DNA of 64,000 nt from Pengzhenrongella frigida (GTDB lineage Bacteria > Actinomycetota > Actinomycetes > Actinomycetales > Cellulomonadaceae): the NCBI RefSeq assembly GCF_004168625.1, contig NZ_SDWW01000010.1, forward strand, positions 39,475 through 103,474, given 5' to 3'. Below the pieces are notes generated by a model. The model had not been told where the DNA came from, did not search any database, and worked only from the letters and a program-made list of their open reading frames with translations. The position numbers and the translations under genes were made by a program. Positions 29,113 through 38,541 of the stretch are shown in pieces (position 1 is the stretch's first letter; each line of letters begins with the position of its first letter).

Positions 29113-30275
29113 GCCACCGCCGCCTGCCACAGGACCAGCTGCAGCACCCCGAGGACCACGACGAACGGCAGCAGCGTCCAGATCCCCACCCCCTGCGCGA
29201 TCGCGCCGGCCAGCCAGGGCAGGCCCGCTCCCCCGACGACCGAGACGGCGTTCAGCACGCCGATCGCCGTCGGGACCAGGGGTGCCGGCGCGAGGTCGGG
29301 CATCAGGGCCATCGCCGTCGGGAACAGGGGGCCGAGGAAGAACCCGACGAGCGCGAACCCGGCACCGGCCAGCGAGCCGGGCACCGCCCAGGTGAGCGCC
29401 GTCGCGCCGACGACGCCCAGCAGGCAGCCCAGCATCATGCGCTGGGGGGTCAGGCCGAGGCGGACCGCCAGCGGGCTGATGACGAACCTGCCCACGGTCA
29501 GTCCCAGCCAGTACGCGCTCACGGCGTACCCGGCGGCCAGGGCCGCCCGGCCCTGGCCCTCGACGAGGTACGTGTACGCCCAGTTGCCCACGCTGACCTC
29601 GAGCCCCACGTACACCGCGAGGAACCCCGCGGCGAGCATCACGGCCGGGCTGCGCAGGACCTGCGCGAGCAGCCCGTCGCGCGGCGAGCGGCGCACCGCT
29701 GGGCGAGCCGCGGGCTCGTGGTTGGGGGGAAGCACGACGGCGAACCCGACCAGCAGCACGGCGGTGAGCGCCGCGAGCACGAGGAAGACGGACGTCCACG
29801 GCCAGGAGCGCAGCATCCTCGCGGCCAGCAGGGGGCCGAGGAGCGCACCGACGCCGAAGAAGGCGTGCAGCCGGTTGAGCAGCACGGTCGCCGAGGGCAG
29901 GCTCGCCAGGTACACGTTGAGCACCGACTCCAGCACCCCCATGCCGTACCCGACGAGCAGCTGCACGACCACCAGGACGACGAACGACGGGCGGGTCGCC
30001 GTGATCAGCGTCGCCACGAGGTAGCCGGCGCCCCCGACGAGCAGCGCCGAGCGCGTGCCGAGGCGGGCGAGGAGCGCCCCCACGCTCGCCCCCGCCAGGA
30101 AGAACCCGGCCGAGAAGGTGAAGAACGTGAGGCCGATCGTGACCATGTCGACGTCGTAGTCGCGGATCTGGGCCGGCAGCAGCACGCCGCCGACCCCGGC
30201 GCTGACCCCGACGAGGATGAACGCGCCGTAGGACAGGACGACCGGGAGCGACCAGGCACGATGCGACATCCACAT
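29088..30275 (-). CDS. MFS transporter
   Basis: A major facilitator protein of about 395 residues with 12 predicted helices. An N-terminal SYGAFILVGVSAGVGGVLLP helix comes first. A signature-like loop GALLARLGTRSALLVGGAGYLVA lies between helices 2 and 3, and a second-half GRFVISPLAVRLGLTPQRMM loop is its pseudo-repeat. It resembles fucose/sugar or FosmidomycinR-type MFS proteins, but the sequence does not fix the substrate. ATG 30275 is chosen; 30269 and 30299 are alternatives, and none has a strong ribosome site. It lies 34 bases downstream of the diguanylate cyclase gene on the same strand and overlaps the ROK gene tail to tail. Sugar export or import is possible from context. Confidence 0.85.
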   Translation of the reverse strand: MWMSHRAWSLPVVLSYGAFILVGVSAGVGGVLLPAQIRDYDVDMVTIGLTFFTFSAGFFLAGASVGALLARLGTRSALLVGGAGYLVATLITATRPSFVVLVVVQLLVGYGMGVLESVLNVYLASLPSATVLLNRLHAFFGVGALLGPLLAARMLRSWPWTSVFLVLAALTAVLLVGFAVVLPPNHEPAARPAVRRSPRDGLLAQVLRSPAVMLAAGFLAVYVGLEVSVGNWAYTYLVEGQGRAALAAGYAVSAYWLGLTVGRFVISPLAVRLGLTPQRMMLGCLLGVVGATALTWAVPGSLAGAGFALVGFFLGPLFPTAMALMPDLAPAPLVPTAIGVLNAVSVVGGAGLPWLAGAIAQGVGIWTLLPFVVVLGVLQLVLWQAAVAQPSATAR

Positions 30276-30309
30276 GGCGGCGATGCTAGGTCTTCTCACG
30301 CCACGCGGG

Positions 30310-31269
30310 TCACTCGAGGCGAGCGCGGCCGGTGGACGAGCGACGGTGCCGACGCTTCGTCAGGTACATGGCGGCGTCCGCCGCGTCGATGAGCGTGCCG
30401 GCGTCGTGCTCCGGCAGGGCGAGGATCGAGCCGATGCTGACGCCGCACTCGAGCGTCGCGCCACCCAGCACGATCGGCGCGGTCATGACGTCGGCGAGCC
30501 GTGCGGATGGACGGCTCGTCTGTCCAACGGGGCACTCCTGCACCACCACGAACTCGTCGCCGCCGACGCGGGCGACGACGTCGGCACCCCGCACGGTGGC
30601 ACGCAGGCGCTGACTCACCTCTTCGAGCAACGCGTCGCCCACGGCGTGGCCGTGGTCGTCGTTGATCGCCTTGAAACCGTCGAGGTCGAGGTAGGACACG
30701 AGCAGGTCGGTCCCGGACTGGCGCGTTCGGGCGAGCGCCGCCGTGAGGAGCTCGTCCAGCAGCCGCCGGTTGGCCAGCCCGGTCAGCCCGTCATGCAGGG
30801 CCAGCTCCCGGTATCGCTCTTCGCTGGCGCGCAGCCGGAGCTCGGCCCGACGGCGTTCCGACACGTCCCGTCCGACCGCGAGCACGTGCGGGCCGTCCGG
30901 GCCCGGCAGGTACCGATCCGTCCACTCGGTCCACCCGTCCGGCCCGACGAGCGTCAGGTGCCCGTGAAGGAGCGGGGTGTCCGGGCCGAGCCGGCTGAGC
31001 TGGCGGACCATGCCCTCCTTCTCGGACGGGGTGAGCATGGTGTCGAGCGGGCGGCCGATGAGAAGCTCCGGCTCGGAGCCGTTGGCCAGCGCCCACGCCC
31101 GGTTGCAGTACAGCACGACCAGGTCGTTCAACCGGTAGCGCACGATCCGCTCGGAGAGCAGATCGAGCACCTCGCTCAGCGGTGCGGCTCCGGCCCCATC
31201 GAAAGCGATCACAGCGTCCTCCGGACCAGGTTCGAGCGCGCGGCCGGCCGCGGACATTTGTCTGCTCAT
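30310..31269 (-). CDS. PAS-GGDEF diguanylate cyclase
   Basis: A 319-residue signalling enzyme that would make cyclic di-GMP from two GTP. Residues about 31-140 form a PAS domain (SEVLDLLSERIVRYRLNDLVVLYCNRAWA, a GRPLDTMLTPSEKEG loop and a final HVLAVGRDVSERRRAE strand). A short helix then leads into the GGDEF domain (about 158-310). The active loop RVGGDEF (Gly236-Phe240) is intact. The RxxD product-inhibition site (Arg227-Asp230) is present at the normal distance, so feedback control should work. There are no membrane helices; the PAS domain probably senses a cytoplasmic cue. The start at 31269 is a best guess (31257 is in frame). It diverges from the FtsX-type ABC genes. Confidence 0.9.
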   Translation of the reverse strand: MSRQMSAAGRALEPGPEDAVIAFDGAGAAPLSEVLDLLSERIVRYRLNDLVVLYCNRAWALANGSEPELLIGRPLDTMLTPSEKEGMVRQLSRLGPDTPLLHGHLTLVGPDGWTEWTDRYLPGPDGPHVLAVGRDVSERRRAELRLRASEERYRELALHDGLTGLANRRLLDELLTAALARTRQSGTDLLVSYLDLDGFKAINDDHGHAVGDALLEEVSQRLRATVRGADVVARVGGDEFVVVQECPVGQTSRPSARLADVMTAPIVLGGATLECGVSIGSILALPEHDAGTLIDAADAAMYLTKRRHRRSSTGRARLE

Positions 31270-31404
31270 CGACACCTGGGACCGCGCGTTGAGGGATTCC
31301 GTGACGACCGGACCTGGGCAGATCGGCCTCAGCGCCGACCGGCCACTGTAGGGTCGAGCGAACCTCACGGTGGGGGACCAAGACGGTGTTGTCGGGGGGG
31401 TCTG

Positions 31405-34400
31405 GTGTCCTGGTCCGTGCGGATCATGTGGCGGCGCGCGGTCGCGCAGCGCACCATCATCGCGACCGTCCTGGCGGTCGCCATCCTCGGCAGCACGCTG
31501 CTCGGCACCTTCGCCCTGCTCCTGACGTCGAGCGAGCAGCGCGCCCTGACCGTGACCCTGACCCGCTCCCCGCCGTCGGCCACCGAGCTCGAGACCGGGC
31601 TCACGATCGGCCTCAACGAGCCGGACGCCGCGATCGCGACGGCGCACGCGGCCCTGGCAGAGGTCACCGGCGACCTGGCCACCACGAGCAGCCAGTGGGT
31701 CGCGTCACCGCCCTACGAGCTGCCCCGCGACGGCGGCGCCAGCGCGCCGCTCGGCTACCTCGCCGCGGTGCCGGACGTCGAGGCGCTCGCGACCCTGCGC
31801 TCGGGCACCTGGCCCGTGGCCGCGACCGACGCGGCCGGCCGGGTGCAGGTCACGGTGCCCAGCGCCGCTGCCGAGCACTTCGCCTGGTCCGTCGGGTCCG
31901 AGGTGCCGCTCGAGAGCACCGCGACCCAGGTGGCGGCGAGAGCCGTCGTCGTCGGCGTCTACGACGTCACGGGTGACCGGACGCGCTGGGCGCGGGACCT
32001 GTTGGACGGCATGGGCGTCGACCCGAGCTTCCCGGTCCCCGGCACGTTCGGCTTCATCCTGACCTCGGCGTACGGGCCGTTCGTCGCCACCCCCGAGGCG
32101 CTGCTCGGCGGGGGCGTCGAGGTGGCCAGCGCGACCATCGTCACCCAGCCCCAGATCGCCGACTCCTCCCCCGCCGCGCTCGCCAGCCTGCGAGCGCGCC
32201 TCGACACGGCCGGCCGCGAGATCGCCGCCGCCGTCGGACCCCAGGTGACGAGCTCGACGTTCCGGTCCCGGCTCGCCGGGACGATCGACTCCGCCCAGGG
32301 GCAGCTCGCCGTCACCCGGGTGAGCGTCGTCGTGGTCGGTCTCATGCTCGCGGTCCTCGCGATCACCGTGCTGCTGCTCGCCGCGCGCCTGCTCGCGGAA
32401 CGACGGGCCACCGAGCAGTCGCTGATGGCCTCGCGCGGGGCCACCGGTCGTCAGGTCCTGGCGCTCGCCGGGCTCGAGGCGCTGCTGGTCGCCGCCCTGA
32501 CCACGGCCGTCGCTCCGGTGCTCGCACGACTGCTCTACCGGCTCACGACCGCGCAGGGTGTGTTCCGGCGCGCCGGCCTCGACGTCGACCCGCACCTGCC
32601 GGGAGCGCTGTGGCTGACGTGCGCGGCGGCCTCGCTGGTCTTCGCCGCCGTGCTCCTCGGGCCGCTCCTGCGGCGCTCGACGAGCGTCGTGGACGCCGAG
32701 CAGCAGCAGGTGCGCCAGGACCGGCGCGGCGCGGTGACCCGGTCCGGACTGGACCTCGCCCTCGTCGCTCTCGCGGCCGTCGCGTACTGGCAGCTGCGCC
32801 AGTACCGGTCCCCCGTGCTCGCGGGCGGCGGCATCGACGCGGTGCTCGTGGCCGGGCCAGCGCTCTTCCTGCTCGCCGGTGCCGCCGTGACGCTGCGCCT
32901 GCTGCCGCTGGTCGCGGCCGGTGCCGAGCGGCTCGCCGCCCGCAGCCGGCGACTCGTCCTGCCGCTCGCCGCGTGGGAGGTCGGCCGCCGGCCCGGGCGC
33001 GCGTCCGGAGCCGTGCTGCTGCTCACCCTCGCGGTCGCCGTCGGCGTGTTCTCCCAGTCGTTCCTGGCGACCTGGCGTTCCTCGCAGATCGACCAGGCGG
33101 ATGTGCAGGTCGGCACCGACCTCCGGGTCGACCAGCTCGCGACGGCACCGTTCGCACAGTCGAGCGCGATCACCGCGCTGCAGGGGGCCACCGCACTGTC
33201 ACCGGTCGCGGCGCGCTCCGTCGACCTCGGCGCGGCCCCCGCCCCCGGGATGCTCCCCAGCGTCTCGACCCGGGCCGACATGGTGGCGCTGGATACCCGG
33301 CCGGGCGTCGACCTCGTACGTGGGAGCGCTCCCACCGGGCCGAACTGGGCGGCGATGCTCACGACGGTCGCCCCGACCGACGTCTCGGTCGGGGCGGAGC
33401 TGCCCGGGACACCGACCGCGCTTCGCCTGACCATGACAGCGACCGCGGAGCCGGCCGCGCCGACCACCCGCCTCCTCGGGAGCGTCGTGGTGCAGGACGC
33501 GCGCGGCCTGCGCGTGACGTTCCGGCTCCCCGCCGTCGAGGTGGACGGTGCCGCGCACACCGTGACCGTCCCGCTCACCACGACGGACGCCCCGCTCGTC
33601 GGGCCGCTCCGGGTCGTCGGGCTGGGATCCCAGCTCATCGAACAGCTCGACCCCACCGGTGCCACGGCGGGACAGCTGCCCGACCACGTCGACCTGGGCG
33701 TCACCGTCTCCGACCTGCGCTCGGTGCAGGACGGCGTCGAGACCCCCGCGCCGTTCGACCCGGCGGCCTGGCGGGCGCAGTCCCTCCCCGACCGCTGGGA
33801 CCCCGCGGTCGAGGTGGGCGTCACGTCCGACGACGCGCTGGCGCTCACCACCCGCGGCACCATGAGCAGCCTGGACATCTCGACCGGCACCGCGGGGTTC
33901 ACGATGACGACGCTCGGCCCCGTCACCGTCGTGCCCGTCATCGCGTCCGACGCGCTGCTCGACGAGCTCGGCCTCGAGATCGGCGACCGGATCCTCGTCG
34001 ACGTCGGCATCTCGGTCACCGCCGAGATCACCGCGAGCGCGCCGTACCTGCCGTCGATGCCGCGCGGGCCGGGGTTCCTCGTCGATCGCGACCTGCTCAC
34101 CCGCACGCTCGTGGCCGCCGGGGGGACCGACCCGATGCTCGACGAGTGGTGGGTCGCGGCCGACGCCGACGCCGCGCCCACCCTGGCGAGCACCGCCCGC
34201 ACCGAGCTGCACGCGACCGCGACGAGCCGGTACGAGCTCGGTGAGTCGCTCACCGACGGCCCGCTGCCGATCGGGGTCCAGGCCGCGCTGTGGACCGTCG
34301 CCGCCGCGTCGCTGCTGCTCGCCGTGGCGGGGTTCGCCATGAGCGCGACGATCTCCGTGCGGCTGCGCCGCCTCGAGTTCGCGCGGCTCGAGGCGCTCGG

Positions 34401-34701
34401 CGCGTCCCGACCGGGGCTCGTGCGCGCGGTGCTCGCCGAGCACACGCTGCTCGGCGCGCTCGGGGTGAGCGCCGGCGTGGTGCTCGGGGCCCTGCTCGGC
34501 CGGCTCGTCGTCCCGCTCCTGACGGTCGCGGCCGACGGCGCGCGGCCCGTGCCCGCCGTCGTCGTGCACTGGCCGTGGGCCGCCGAGGGCGCGCTCCTGA
34601 CGCTGATGGTCACGCTGATCTGCGTGGCGGTCACCTCCACCACCGTGGCCCTGTTGCGTCCCACGACCTCCTCCCTCCTTCGCCTCGGAGACGACCGATG
34701 A
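31405..34701 (+). CDS. FtsX-type ABC permease, large form
   Basis: A 1,098-residue permease with two FtsX-like units. Helix 1 (about 13-38) precedes a large extracytoplasmic domain (40-310). A helix trio follows (315-420), then central helices near 460-540, a second extracytoplasmic domain (560-960) and a last helix trio ending PTTSSLLRLGDDR. The GASRGATGRQVLALAGLEALL and ARLEALGASRPGLVRAVLAEHTLLG stretches are the coupling helices of this class. The GTG start at 31405 follows a G-run. The frame stays open back to 30274 only by chance, antisense to the cyclase gene. The stop overlaps the next ATG. Such proteins act in lipoprotein, peptide or drug export (MacB/LolC-like); the substrate is unknown. 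Confidence 0.85.
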   Translation: MSWSVRIMWRRAVAQRTIIATVLAVAILGSTLLGTFALLLTSSEQRALTVTLTRSPPSATELETGLTIGLNEPDAAIATAHAALAEVTGDLATTSSQWVASPPYELPRDGGASAPLGYLAAVPDVEALATLRSGTWPVAATDAAGRVQVTVPSAAAEHFAWSVGSEVPLESTATQVAARAVVVGVYDVTGDRTRWARDLLDGMGVDPSFPVPGTFGFILTSAYGPFVATPEALLGGGVEVASATIVTQPQIADSSPAALASLRARLDTAGREIAAAVGPQVTSSTFRSRLAGTIDSAQGQLAVTRVSVVVVGLMLAVLAITVLLLAARLLAERRATEQSLMASRGATGRQVLALAGLEALLVAALTTAVAPVLARLLYRLTTAQGVFRRAGLDVDPHLPGALWLTCAAASLVFAAVLLGPLLRRSTSVVDAEQQQVRQDRRGAVTRSGLDLALVALAAVAYWQLRQYRSPVLAGGGIDAVLVAGPALFLLAGAAVTLRLLPLVAAGAERLAARSRRLVLPLAAWEVGRRPGRASGAVLLLTLAVAVGVFSQSFLATWRSSQIDQADVQVGTDLRVDQLATAPFAQSSAITALQGATALSPVAARSVDLGAAPAPGMLPSVSTRADMVALDTRPGVDLVRGSAPTGPNWAAMLTTVAPTDVSVGAELPGTPTALRLTMTATAEPAAPTTRLLGSVVVQDARGLRVTFRLPAVEVDGAAHTVTVPLTTTDAPLVGPLRVVGLGSQLIEQLDPTGATAGQLPDHVDLGVTVSDLRSVQDGVETPAPFDPAAWRAQSLPDRWDPAVEVGVTSDDALALTTRGTMSSLDISTGTAGFTMTTLGPVTVVPVIASDALLDELGLEIGDRILVDVGISVTAEITASAPYLPSMPRGPGFLVDRDLLTRTLVAAGGTDPMLDEWWVAADADAAPTLASTARTELHATATSRYELGESLTDGPLPIGVQAALWTVAAASLLLAVAGFAMSATISVRLRRLEFARLEALGASRPGLVRAVLAEHTLLGALGVSAGVVLGALLGRLVVPLLTVAADGARPVPAVVVHWPWAAEGALLTLMVTLICVAVTSTTVALLRPTTSSLLRLGDDR

Positions 34702-37451
34702 ACCCCCGAGCCCTGGTCGCCGGATCGGCGCGTGTCGCGTGGCGCCGATCGGTGACCGACCGCGGGCTCCTGCTCGGCGTCCTGGCGCTGGTCGTGGTCA
34801 CCGCGTTCCTCGGGCTCACCGGCCCCCGGCTGGTCGCCACCGCGGCCGACGAGGCGGCGCGGGCGGCGGTGCGCGACGCGGGCAGCCGGGCCGACGTCGT
34901 GGCGACCCTCGGCTGGAGCGTCGGCGGGGGCGCCGAGATGTCCCGCGACGAGGCGGCGGTCACCAAGATCCAGAACGCCGCGGGCGTCCTGACCGACAGC
35001 CTGCCGCGTGAGGTCCGTGCCGTCACCGGTGATCCGTCGGCCGCGCTGGTGAGCGGTCGGGTCACCCTCAGGTCGGCCCAGTCGGCCGAGGGCGGGGCCG
35101 TGGCCCGGTTCGTCTGGCTCTGGCGCGCCGGCACCGTCGGGGTGACCTGGGTCGAGGGCGCCGCCCCGCAGGCGTCGCCGGCGCCGGTCGAGGAAGCCCC
35201 CGAGACGGCCGACGGCGGTGCGCCGCCGGTGCACCTGGTCGAGGTCGGGCTCACGCGCGCCGGCGCGGACGCCGTGGGCGCGCAGGTCGGCGACCACCTG
35301 ACGATCATCGGCCCGACCCGCGGGCTCGCCCACGTCGTCGTCAGCGGGATCTACCGCCCGGTCGACGCCGCCGACCCGCTGTGGACGACCGTGCCCGGCC
35401 TGCTCGGGCCCACCGCCGTCGGCCAGGCCGGCGCGTCGATCCCGAGCCTGGGCCTGCTGCTCAGCGACGCCTCGCTGCCCGACGTCGACCTGGCCCTGCA
35501 GCGCGGGGCCATCACCACCCAGTACCGGTTCCCGGCCGACGCCGACTCACTGGTGTCCGACGACGTCGAACCGGTCCGGGCGCGCGTCAGCGCCCTCGTC
35601 GCGAACCCCGCCGTGCTGACGTTGGCCGGTGGCTCGACCCCCACCGTGGCGACCGAGATCGACAGCGTGCTCGGCGACCACCAGGCGCACCTGCGGGGGG
35701 CCCGGGCGCAGGCGTCGGTGCTGCTCGTCGGTCTGGTCGCGGTCGGGGCGCTCACCCTGCTGCTCGCCGCCCGCCTCGTCGTCGGGCGCCGGCAGGTGCT
35801 GCTCGCCGCGGAGCGGGCCCGGGGCGCGTCCGTGGCCTCCGTCGCGCTGCGACTCGCCCTCGAGTCCGTGCCGCTCGCGGTGGTCGGGGTCGGCCTCGGT
35901 GTGCTCGGGTCGTGGTTGGTGGACCGCACCGCCCCCTGGACGTGGTGGCCCGGGATCGCCGTCGCGCTCGTGGCGGTGCTCGCCGTCCCCGTCGGGGGCG
36001 CGCGCGTGGCGTCCACCTCCTGGACGGGGCAACGCACGCCCGCCAACCGCAAGGACCGCGACCGGCTCCGCGGCCGTCGCCGGGCCCGGCGGACCGTCGT
36101 CGAGCTCTCGGTGGTCATCCTCGCGCTCGCCGCCACGTCGGCGGCCCGCGGCCGCGGGCTGCAGCAGACCCAGACCCAGGACGTGGACCTCCTGCTCGCG
36201 GCGACGCCCGTCCTGCTCGCGGGCGCCGGATGCGTCGTCGTGCTGCGCGCGTTCCCGGCCGTGCTGCGGCTCCTGGCGCGCGCCGCCGCGAGCCGGCGCG
36301 GGCTCGTGCCGCTCGTGGCGACCGCGCGCGCCACGCGCACGGGCAGCCTCGGGCTGCCGCTGCTGACGCTGACCGTCGCGCTCGGCCTCCTGGTGTTCTC
36401 CGGGGTGACCGCCGCGAGCACGCAGCGCGGCGAGGAGCGCGCCGCCATCGAGGTGGTCGGCGCGGACGTCCGGCTCGACGGCGTCGTGGCCCCGGACATC
36501 CTCGCGACCCTGCGGGCGGCCGACGGCGTGACCGCGCTCGCCTCGGGAACCCAGGTCACCGGTCGCACGTTCAACGGCGATCCGGCCTTCAAGGCCACGC
36601 TGCTCGCCGTCGACGCGGCGGCCTACGGCACCATCGCCGCCGCCCACGACCCGCGGTACGCGGGTGAGCTCGCCCACCTCGACGACCCGGCGGGTTCGGA
36701 CACCCGACCCCGCGCGGTGGTCAGCGAGGCGCTCGCGGACGAGGTCGCGGCGCGCGGCGCGACGGTGTTCGTCGGCGGTGCGACCATCGAGCTCGACGTC
36801 GTCGGCACCACCGACCTGGGCCGCCCTGGCGAGGCGTTCGTGATCGTGGACCTCGCGGCGCTCGCGCCGTTCACCGTCGATCCGGTGGAGCCGGACCGGA
36901 CCTGGGTCGACGGCCGCGGCGCGGCGGTTGCCGTCGCGGCGGCGGGCGACGACCTCGCGCTGACCGGCGTCACCGTGACGGACCGGGCCGTCTGGCTCGC
37001 GCACCTGCGCGACTCGCCCCTCGTCCGGTCCGTGGTCGCCCTGCTCACCGTCGCCGCCCTCGTCCTCGCGCTGTACGCCGCGGTCGCGCTCCTGCTCACG
37101 GTCGTGGCGACCTCGACCGAACGCGGCCGCACGCTGTCGTCGCTGCGCACGCTCGGCCTCGACCGGGGCGCCACCTGGCGCATCACGCTCGGCGAGCTGG
37201 CGCCGCTGACGACCGCCGGCATCCTCACGGGCGCCGCGATCGGCCTCGGCGTCCCCCTGATCCTCACCGGGGCGCTCGGCCTCAACCAGCTCACGGGCGA
37301 GGCCGGTGACACGGCCGTGGCGATCACGGCCGGCCCGTTCCTGCTCGCCGTGGGTGCCAGCCTGCTCGCCCTGGTCATCAGCGTCGTCGTCGAGGCCGCC
37401 GTGCGACGGAGCGAGAACCTCGGCGAGGTCCTCCGGGTGGGCGACCGATGA
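34698..37451 (+). CDS. FtsX-type ABC permease, second subunit
   Basis: A 917-residue partner of the preceding permease, coupled by an ATGA overlap. After helix 1 (about 20-42) come an extracytoplasmic domain and a helix group (about 335-430) with ARLVVGRRQVLLAAERARGASVASVALRLALE, the usual coupling-helix pattern. The sequence then returns to the outside (about 570-770) and ends in a last helix trio with ERGRTLSSLRTLGLDRGATWRITLGELAPL. The general plan repeats that of the upstream gene, so the two probably form a heterodimer. An acidic linker (PAPVEEAPETADGGAPP) sits in the first outer domain. No substrate clue is visible. Confidence 0.85.
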   Translation: MNPRALVAGSARVAWRRSVTDRGLLLGVLALVVVTAFLGLTGPRLVATAADEAARAAVRDAGSRADVVATLGWSVGGGAEMSRDEAAVTKIQNAAGVLTDSLPREVRAVTGDPSAALVSGRVTLRSAQSAEGGAVARFVWLWRAGTVGVTWVEGAAPQASPAPVEEAPETADGGAPPVHLVEVGLTRAGADAVGAQVGDHLTIIGPTRGLAHVVVSGIYRPVDAADPLWTTVPGLLGPTAVGQAGASIPSLGLLLSDASLPDVDLALQRGAITTQYRFPADADSLVSDDVEPVRARVSALVANPAVLTLAGGSTPTVATEIDSVLGDHQAHLRGARAQASVLLVGLVAVGALTLLLAARLVVGRRQVLLAAERARGASVASVALRLALESVPLAVVGVGLGVLGSWLVDRTAPWTWWPGIAVALVAVLAVPVGGARVASTSWTGQRTPANRKDRDRLRGRRRARRTVVELSVVILALAATSAARGRGLQQTQTQDVDLLLAATPVLLAGAGCVVVLRAFPAVLRLLARAAASRRGLVPLVATARATRTGSLGLPLLTLTVALGLLVFSGVTAASTQRGEERAAIEVVGADVRLDGVVAPDILATLRAADGVTALASGTQVTGRTFNGDPAFKATLLAVDAAAYGTIAAAHDPRYAGELAHLDDPAGSDTRPRAVVSEALADEVAARGATVFVGGATIELDVVGTTDLGRPGEAFVIVDLAALAPFTVDPVEPDRTWVDGRGAAVAVAAAGDDLALTGVTVTDRAVWLAHLRDSPLVRSVVALLTVAALVLALYAAVALLLTVVATSTERGRTLSSLRTLGLDRGATWRITLGELAPLTTAGILTGAAIGLGVPLILTGALGLNQLTGEAGDTAVAITAGPFLLAVGASLLALVISVVVEAAVRRSENLGEVLRVGDR

Positions 37452-37521
37452 CGCGGCCCGACACCCCGGCACCCACGCCCGCACTGCCCCCGCAACCCGC
37501 ACGACCGGAAGGAGCCCGACC

Positions 37522-38541
37522 ATGACGAGCACCCTGACCGACGACCGTGCGGCCCTCGACTCGCTCGAGCGCCGCGCTCGCCAACGCCCGGGCGAGTACG
37601 GCGCGCACGCCCTGATCGCGTGCGAGAGCCTGGTGCGGATCTACCAGTCCGAGGGCATCGAGGTGCAGGCACTGCAGGGCCTCGACCTGCTCATCGACGC
37701 CGGCGAGCTGGTCGCGATCGTCGGCGCCTCCGGCTCCGGGAAGTCGACGCTGCTCTCCGTGCTGTCCGGGCTGGACGTGCCCACGGCCGGCCGGGTCCGG
37801 GTCGGCGAGTGGGACCTGATGGCGATGACCGCGCGAGAACGCGTCACCTACCGCCGCAGCATGGTCGGCTTCGTCTGGCAGCAGACGGCCCGCAACCTCG
37901 TGCCGTACCTCACCGCCGCGGAGAACATCGCGTTCCCGCAGGCCCTCGCCGGCGTCCGCCGAGCGGCCCGGCGACACCGCTCGACCGAGCTGCTCGAAGC
38001 GCTCGGCATCGGCTACTGCGCCGACCGGCGGCCCGTGCAGATGTCCGGCGGCGAGCAGCAGCGGGTCGCGATCGGCGTCGCCCTGGCCAACTCGCCGCAG
38101 ATCGTGTTCGCCGACGAACCGACCGGCGAGCTCGACACCGCCTCGTCGGACGAGGTGCTCGACGCCCTGCGCGCGGCCAACCGCGACCTGGGCGCGACCG
38201 TGGTCATCGTCACCCACGACTCCGGGGTGAGCGAGCACGTCGAGCGCACCGTGGCGATCCGGGACGGCCGCACCAGCTCGGAGGTCGTGCGCCGCACGCA
38301 CACCGACGAGCACGGCGCCGAGCAGGTCGTGGCGCAGGAGTACGCGATGCTCGACCGCGCCGGCCGGGTCCAGCTGCCCCAGGAGTACCGCGAGGTCCTG
38401 GAGCTGTCCGGGCGCGTCCGGCTCGCCCTCGAGCAGAGCCACATCACCGTGTGGCCGGATCGCACGCCGACGGCCGCACCCGACGAGGCTGCCGATCCCG
38501 ACGTCGCCGAACACGTTCCCACCTCCGAGGAGCCGTCGTGA
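37522..38541 (+). CDS. ABC exporter ATPase with AbrB-like C-terminal tail
   Basis: A 339-residue nucleotide-binding protein of the LolD/MacB class. Walker A is GASGSGKS (68-75), the Q-loop lies in FVWQQTARNLVPYLTAAEN, the signature is MSGGEQQRVAIG (174-185), Walker B is IVFADEPTGELD and the H-loop ends in THDSG. Residues about 274-312 (MLDRAGRVQLPQEYREVLEL, then RVRLALEQSHITVWPD) resemble the swapped-hairpin fold of AbrB/SpoVT proteins, which is unusual for an ATPase and may serve dimer contacts. A Pro/Asp/Glu-rich tail follows. The start at 37522 has GGAAGGAG eight bases upstream. A leftward extension to 37448 would overlap the permease stop. Confidence 0.88.
   Translation: MTSTLTDDRAALDSLERRARQRPGEYGAHALIACESLVRIYQSEGIEVQALQGLDLLIDAGELVAIVGASGSGKSTLLSVLSGLDVPTAGRVRVGEWDLMAMTARERVTYRRSMVGFVWQQTARNLVPYLTAAENIAFPQALAGVRRAARRHRSTELLEALGIGYCADRRPVQMSGGEQQRVAIGVALANSPQIVFADEPTGELDTASSDEVLDALRAANRDLGATVVIVTHDSGVSEHVERTVAIRDGRTSSEVVRRTHTDEHGAEQVVAQEYAMLDRAGRVQLPQEYREVLELSGRVRLALEQSHITVWPDRTPTAAPDEAADPDVAEHVPTSEEPS

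Noticed and set aside
30274..31404. Plus-strand extension of the first FtsX-type permease gene
   Set aside because: The frame is open by chance opposite the diguanylate cyclase gene. Permease features begin only after the GTG at 31405.
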